8,876 nt of DNA from CAZVFH01 sp964626415 (GTDB lineage Bacteria > Patescibacteriota > UBA1384 > XYA2-FULL-43-10 > CAINNR01). The translations under genes were made by a program, and so were the position numbers. Below the pieces are notes generated by a model. That model ran no database searches. It was given only the letters and a program-made list of their open reading frames with translations, and was not told the origin of the DNA. How positions within the stretch are numbered: position 1 is the first letter of the stretch; every line of letters starts with the position of its first letter. Below, piece after piece: positions 6,306-8,876 of the stretch. The stretch covers positions 1 through 8,876 of the forward strand of contig CAZVFH010000031.1 in assembly GCA_964626415.1 (NCBI GenBank). Reading direction: 5' to 3'.

Positions 6306-6887
6306 GTGGATAATGCCACGCTCGGCGAGGTGCTCCGGTGCGTAGCCGGACCACAAAAGGACTTTCATGAGAAGCTCATGGGGGCGGAGGGGGTGAGTTG
6401 GCTGGAGGAGTTCAACAAGTTCCTTCGCAAGGAACCGACATGGATCGTTTCGTCCGTTCTCGGACAGATCGACTCTTTCCAGTGTCCGGCGATTCCGGAG
6501 TTCAGCCCTGCCGGCGAGATCAGGAAAGGTGTGGCTGGCATTGGCTGGATGAGCGAGGAAGCCAAGCGGTTCATTGCTGGTCTGCCGATCGAACTGGCGG
6601 AACCGGCGGCACTAGTTCGGGTTCATGAGCTGACCAGAGTCGCGAAGTTGCAGGTGATCGCGAACGAAGTCGGCGAAGCCAACTTCCTGACCGCCGGCCA
6701 AGCGCTGGCAGTTATCGCCGCCCAAAGCGGTGGCGAGGTTGACGTTTGGAACATCATCCCGATTCGCGGGATTGATTGGGTGCTTTACTGCTACTGTCAC
6801 CACGGCCACCGCCTCTGGCGCCTGGACGCCTTTCCGTTGTCGCGTGCGTGCGACTGGGATGCTGGCCCTCGCGTCCTCTCCCTGTGA
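6306..6887 (+). CDS. DGR target protein with C-terminal variable domain
   Basis: 193 residues, GTG start. The C-terminal 36 residues (158-193) are encoded by the variable repeat and end in RVLSL. The pattern of W and G residues (DW..G.RVLSL) fits the C-type-lectin-like fold of DGR variable proteins, in which mutated residues form a ligand-binding face. The N-terminal part has no signal peptide or membrane segment; it includes GVSWLEEFNKFLRKEPTW (about 30-47), which resembles, from memory, N-termini of small GC-rich hypothetical proteins common in CPR genomes. Thirteen codons have changed at TR adenines. Base composition is about 55-63% G+C in sampled lines, against about 30-45% in neighbours. 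Ligand unknown. It has its own strong promoter and a terminator-like hairpin. Confidence 0.9.
   Translation: MDNATLGEVLRCVAGPQKDFHEKLMGAEGVSWLEEFNKFLRKEPTWIVSSVLGQIDSFQCPAIPEFSPAGEIRKGVAGIGWMSEEAKRFIAGLPIELAEPAALVRVHELTRVAKLQVIANEVGEANFLTAGQALAVIAAQSGGEVDVWNIIPIRGIDWVLYCYCHHGHRLWRLDAFPLSRACDWDAGPRVLSL
6776..6884 (+). repeat. DGR variable repeat (VR)
   Basis: Aligns without gaps to the TR at offset +379. Over the 36 codons from 6777 there are 20 differences, 18 at positions where the TR has adenine. Of 25 TR adenines in that span 18 are changed, to C, G and T. The two others are TR G to VR T at 6797 and TR G to VR A at 6802. Homology begins abruptly at 6776 on the left. Confidence 0.97.
6870..6884 (+). 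other. initiation of mutagenic homing (IMH) site
   Basis: The 15 bases CGCGTCCTCTCCCTG at the VR 3' end are adenine-free and identical in the TR (7249-7263). Right after, VR has TGATTCTCTTC and TR has CGACTCACTTC, a similar but not identical IMH/IMH* pair. The stop codon TGA comes from the VR side only. Such a VR-specific 3' boundary makes homing one-way. Confidence 0.75.
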
Positions 6888-6895
6888 TTCTCTTC

Positions 6896-6911
6896 CTGAC
6901 TCTCTGACTCT
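6896..6911 (+). repeat. tandem CTGACTCT repeat after the target gene
   Basis: Two perfect copies of CTGACTCT (6896-6903, 6904-6911) between the stop codon and the hairpin. Role unknown. Confidence 0.6.
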
Positions 6912-6921
6912 TTGCCCCTTT

Positions 6922-6953
6922 GACCCTTCGCTTGCGCGGAGGGTCGTTTTTTT
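6922..6953 (+). terminator. hairpin/terminator downstream of VR
   Basis: 10-bp stem (GACCCTTCGC 6922-6931 with 6936-6945, one G-T pair), 4-base loop TTGC, then T7 at 6947-6953. It works as an intrinsic terminator by structure. DGRs such as that of Bordetella phage BPP-1 need a hairpin with a 4-base loop just 3' of IMH for target recognition, so it may serve both ends; here it lies about 37 bases past IMH, further than in BPP-1. Confidence 0.8.
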
Positions 6954-6955
6954 GT

Positions 6956-6961
6956 TACAAT
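6956..6961 (+). promoter_or_regulatory. possible -10 element for the TR RNA
   Basis: TACAAT two bases after the T-run of the terminator, the same order as at 4457-4471. No -35 is evident. It would start an RNA near 6968 that includes the TR. Confidence 0.45.
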
Positions 6962-6967
6962 AAAATT

Positions 6968-7263
6968 GAAATTGTGAAGACAACGGTTACGGCTTTTGTC
7001 CATGGTTTCGAAGTTTTTGTTTTTCAAAAACTTTTCAAAAAAAGGAAGAGAATCGGTGCCGATTTTCAAGAGATTTTAGATCTTAATTAAAATACAGCGA
7101 AGCGATACAAAAATGTTTTGCTCGCAGTGGTAATGGATGGATTTTGGCACGAACTTGGGTGCTTTACTGCAACTGGAACCGCGACAACCACAACTGGAAC
7201 CTGAACGCCTATCCGTTGTCGAATGCGAACGACTGGGATGATGGCAATCGCGTCCTCTCCCTG
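6968..7263 (+). ncRNA. predicted DGR template RNA (leader plus TR)
   Basis: The stretch from the target terminator to the TR has no credible gene. It holds three stems: 7011-7019 with 7025-7033 (9 perfect pairs, loop TTTTT), 7049-7055 with 7060-7066, and a compound stem 7097-7125 (GCGA/TCGC outside, CAAAA/TTTTG inside). In studied DGRs the template RNA with its flanks is bound by Avd and RT and self-primes cDNA synthesis. Its 3' end is not defined here and may run on antisense to avd. Confidence 0.5.
7155..7263 (+). repeat. DGR template repeat (TR)
   Basis: Invariant donor for the VR at 6776-6884. It is rich in AAC/AAT triplets in the frame of the target (eight of 36 codons AAC, two AAT), so adenine mutagenesis hits first and second codon positions and samples many amino acids while avoiding stops. 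TGG, GCG, CCG, CTG codons without adenine keep the fold constant. It lies in no expressed gene: the open frame around it has no start signal. Confidence 0.97.
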
Positions 7264-7267
7264 CGAC

Positions 7268-7684
7268 TCACTTCTTTTCTTCCTGCCAGTGCAAATCTCG
7301 GCGGGAAGTTTTTGTCTCTAAATATTTTTTCCAGCCGTTGGTTTCTTTACCGATATTTTCAATTAAAGTTCCGATAACAGAATAACCTTTTGCCGATATC
7401 AATCTTGATTCGAAACAAAGTTGAAGAAAAAAACGAATCGCATCAATTATTTTTAAGGCGCTGGATAAAAGCCGAATTTTTTCTTCAATAGATGAGAAAG
7501 AAGCGAGTCGCAATATTTCCAAAAGTTTTAGAAAATATTGGTCAATTTTCGCGCCGATTCCAAAGCGCTCAATTTTCGGGAAATTTCTTAAAATCGCCAA
7601 CCAAATTTTGTAGCATTTTTTTGTCTGCTCAATTATTGGCGGTAATTTTTGTGGAGAATTTTGATCATGGTTGGTAGTGATCAT
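7268..7684 (-). CDS. avd: DGR accessory variability determinant (Avd), four-helix bundle protein
   Basis: 138 residues, ATG start, TGA stop. Largely helical and basic, with the Avd-type pattern: first helix KCYKIWLAILRNFP, then the PKIERFGIGAKI motif (about 36-47), and three more amphipathic helices ending near GWKKYL. Avd forms a barrel-like pentamer that binds RT and template RNA and is needed for cDNA synthesis and homing. Its strand is reversed relative to target, TR and RT, which is unusual; its stop codon is five bases from the TR end and its start overlaps the RT start by 18 bases. No good ribosome binding site is seen (AAAAAG only). Could also be annotated as a generic four-helix bundle (23S rRNA intervening-type) protein, but the DGR context decides. 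Confidence 0.88.
   Translation of the reverse strand: MITTNHDQNSPQKLPPIIEQTKKCYKIWLAILRNFPKIERFGIGAKIDQYFLKLLEILRLASFSSIEEKIRLLSSALKIIDAIRFFLQLCFESRLISAKGYSVIGTLIENIGKETNGWKKYLETKTSRRDLHWQEEKK
7653..7656 (+). promoter_or_regulatory. ribosome binding site of the RT
   Basis: GGAG ten bases before ATG 7667, or four before the in-frame TTG at 7661, so the start is uncertain by two codons. It lies within the antisense avd gene. Confidence 0.45.
7662..7683. promoter_or_regulatory. paired TGATCA palindromes over the divergent avd/RT starts
   Basis: TGATCA occurs at 7662-7667 and 7678-7683, ten bases apart, each overlapping one of the two start codons. The symmetry resembles an operator, but may follow by chance from two ATG-ATC-type starts. 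Confidence 0.25.
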
Positions 7685-8725
7685 CTTTTTGAAAAAGTTA
7701 TTTCAATTGAAAATTTACTCAAAGCTTGGGCGGAGTTTGCTGATGGAAAGAAAAATCGGCCAGATGTGATGCTTTTTGCCCAAAATCTAATGTCAAACAT
7801 TCTTGAACTCAACAAAGATCTTAACAATTTTCAATATCAACATGCAAGTTACGAACAATTCAATATTACCGATCCCAAACCCAGAATTATTCATAAAGCC
7901 ACGGTTCGAGATCGCTTACTTCACCGCGCAGTATATCGAGTCCTTTATCCGCTGTTCGATCAAACTTTTATTTTTGACAGCTATTCTTGTCGGGAAAATA
8001 AAGGAACCCACAGAGCATTTTTTCGACTGGTTGATTTTTCGAAACGAGTAAGCTGCAACAATACCCATGTTAGCTGGGCGCTAAAATGTGACATTCGAAA
8101 ATTTTTTCACAGTATTGATCAAAAGATTTTGATTAAACTTTTGGTGCAACGAATAGAGGACGGGAGATTGATGAATTTGCTTAAAAAACTTATTGAAAGC
8201 TTTGAATGTTCACTTGGGAAAGGCATGCCGCTCGGAAATTTAACTTCGCAACTCTTTGCCAATATTTATTTGGACTCGCTCGATAAATTTGTTAAACATA
8301 AATTAAAAGTGAAATATTATTTGCGTTATGCCGACGATTTTATTTTGTTGACGGAAAACCGAGAATTACTTTTGGAATATTTGAAAAATATTGAGTCATT
8401 TCTCAGCGAACAGCTTAAACTTTCACTCCATCCAGATAAAATTATCTTGCGCAAATTAAATTGGGGTTTAGATTTTGTCGGCTATGTTGCATACCCAAAA
8501 TTCAATTTGCCAAGAAGAAGGACCGTTCAGAGAATATTCGTCAAATTGGAAAAAATTAAAGTGCAAAAGACCGAACAATTTAATAGAAGCTTGCAATCAT
8601 ATCTTGCTCACTTAAAACATGTCGATACTTACAAATTATCAGCAAAAATTGCGACGATATTTGATATTAATTCAGAAAATAAATTTAAAAAACTCTCCCC
8701 CGACACAATCGAAATCAATCGCTGA
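7667..8725 (+). CDS. DGR reverse transcriptase with CapA-derived C-terminal tail
   Basis: 352 residues. Copies the TR RNA into adenine-mutagenised cDNA for the VR. RT motifs in order: RDRLLHRAVY (about 81-90), catalytic D142 in LKCDIRKFFHSID, the DGR-type motif LGNLTSQ (189-195, in place of QGxxxSP of group II introns), catalytic YADD (221-224), HPDK and LDFVGY. The thumb region ends in SYLAHLKHVDTYKL, where DGR RTs usually end soon after. The last 27 residues instead repeat the end of the MEMO-CapA protein with one change, so the tail was acquired. Without it the RT is about 325 aa, the normal size. Start ATG 7667 chosen; TTG 7661 possible. Base composition is AT-rich, unlike the target. Confidence 0.95.
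   Translation: MVGSDHLFEKVISIENLLKAWAEFADGKKNRPDVMLFAQNLMSNILELNKDLNNFQYQHASYEQFNITDPKPRIIHKATVRDRLLHRAVYRVLYPLFDQTFIFDSYSCRENKGTHRAFFRLVDFSKRVSCNNTHVSWALKCDIRKFFHSIDQKILIKLLVQRIEDGRLMNLLKKLIESFECSLGKGMPLGNLTSQLFANIYLDSLDKFVKHKLKVKYYLRYADDFILLTENRELLLEYLKNIESFLSEQLKLSLHPDKIILRKLNWGLDFVGYVAYPKFNLPRRRTVQRIFVKLEKIKVQKTEQFNRSLQSYLAHLKHVDTYKLSAKIATIFDINSENKFKKLSPDTIEINR
8642..8725 (+). repeat. direct repeat, right copy (3' end of RT gene)
   Basis: Partner of 6125-6208, offset 2517, identical core at 8669-8709. Encodes the RT tail in the same frame as the left copy encodes the MEMO-CapA end. Third-position differences (GCC/GCA, ATC/ATT, ATA/ATT, ATT/ATC, CGG/CGC, TAA/TGA) point to two alleles of one coding end. 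Confidence 0.9.
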
Positions 8726-8746
8726 TATTTTTTCCTGACAAATTAG

Positions 8747-8755
8747 TGATATAAT
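8747..8755 (+). promoter_or_regulatory. extended -10 promoter of the gene at 8789
   Basis: TGATATAAT is a perfect extended -10. No -35 is needed for this class and none is clear. It gives a leader of roughly 27 bases. Confidence 0.65.
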
Positions 8756-8777
8756 TAAAGTGAAATATTTAAATAAA

Positions 8778-8784
8778 GGGAGGG
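8778..8784 (+). promoter_or_regulatory. ribosome binding site of the gene at 8789
   Basis: GGGAGGG four bases before ATG 8789. Confidence 0.65.
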
Positions 8785-8788
8785 ATCT

Positions 8789-8876
8789 ATGACCGAAGAA
8801 ACAGAAAAACCGGCAGAAAATGAGCCGGAAAAAGAGGAGCGTATCGTTTTACCGGCAAAGAAAAAGCGCAATTTGC
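8789..8876 (+). CDS. unidentified protein, N-terminal fragment (runs off window)
   Basis: 29 codons visible. The start is acidic and proline/lysine-rich (MTEETEKPAENEPEKEE) and turns basic (PAKKKRN) at the edge, a layout often seen before a membrane segment or a folded domain. It has its own promoter and ribosome binding site. No family can be named. Confidence 0.6.
   Translation, partial: MTEETEKPAENEPEKEERIVLPAKKKRNL

Larger units (their letters stand above)
6209..8668 (+). mobile_element. diversity-generating retroelement (DGR) cassette between direct repeats
   Basis: Contains target gene with VR, TR, avd and RT, all the parts of a working DGR, in about 2.5 kb. It is bounded by direct repeats at 6125-6208 and 8642-8725. 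No integrase or transposase lies within, so if it moved it used homologous recombination or help in trans. The DGR identity is firm; mobility of the unit is inferred from the repeats. Confidence 0.75.

Noticed and set aside
6612..6983. Minus-strand frames opposite the target gene and VR
   Set aside because: They are long only because GC-rich sequence has few stops; no recognisable protein.
7144..7377. Open frame of 77 codons covering the TR
   Set aside because: It has no start signal, reads through the TR only because the TR keeps the target frame, and continues into antisense avd. The TR is a template, not a gene.
7667..8725. Group II intron or retron reverse transcriptase
   Set aside because: Motif LGNLTSQ, absence of maturase/HNH domains, and the presence of TR, VR and avd identify a DGR enzyme.
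6125..8725. Direct repeat as an assembly error
   Set aside because: The copies differ at 12 of 84 bases, mostly silently, and sit in two different intact genes, so a simple duplication artefact is unlikely.
6305..8725. Use of an alternative genetic code (TGA read as Gly or Trp)
   Set aside because: TGA gives natural ends for target, avd and RT, and no internal TGA occurs in the family-matched genes.

Overview
The window looks like chromosomal DNA from a Candidate Phyla Radiation (Patescibacteria) bacterium. This is inferred from a mostly AT-rich sequence, small simple genes, a MEMO-CapA fusion protein, likely leaderless messages, an archaeal-looking thymidylate synthase, and a diversity-generating retroelement (DGR) with a GC-rich target gene. 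TGA and TAA both end genes, so the standard bacterial code fits. No tRNA, rRNA or CRISPR array was seen.

Layout. Positions 1-1542 (minus strand) hold a two-gene unit: a GxxExxY-family PD-(D/E)XK-like gene followed by ychF, which runs off the left edge just short of its end. The GxxExxY gene is bracketed by a 32-base inverted repeat (29/32 identical). ychF carries a GC-rich hairpin-forming insertion inside its reading frame. Positions 1600-3186 (plus) hold a thymidylate synthase and an overlapping-context dTMP kinase with a TTG start, which together make dUMP into dTDP; a terminator follows. Positions 3197-4147 (minus) encode a membrane-anchored SGNH hydrolase. Positions 4206-4463 hold a small unknown gene plus terminator. 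Positions 4478-6208 hold a membrane-anchored MEMO-CapA fusion.

The main system lies at 6225-8725: a complete DGR. In order it has a strong promoter, a target gene (193 aa) whose last 36 codons are the variable repeat (VR, 6776-6884), a hairpin/terminator, a non-coding template repeat (TR, 7155-7263) preceded by a structured leader, an avd accessory gene on the opposite strand (7684-7268), and a reverse transcriptase (7667-8725). VR and TR align without gaps at an offset of 379. Of 20 differences, 18 fall at TR adenines, which is the signature of adenine-directed mutagenic retrohoming. The TR is copied by the Avd-RT complex into mutated cDNA that replaces the VR, diversifying the C-terminal ligand-binding face of the target.

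Two features of this DGR are unusual. First, avd is antisense and head-to-head with the RT, so the whole TR-to-RT spacer is the complement of avd. Second, the cassette is flanked by an 84-base direct repeat (72/84 identical, 41-base identical core): the 3' end of the MEMO-CapA gene on the left, and an in-frame copy of it forming the last 27 codons of the RT on the right. The differences are almost all synonymous, as in attL/attR pairs of elements that insert in gene ends. This suggests the DGR arrived as a unit in the 3' end of the capA-like gene. A new gene with its own promoter starts at 8789 and runs off the right edge.
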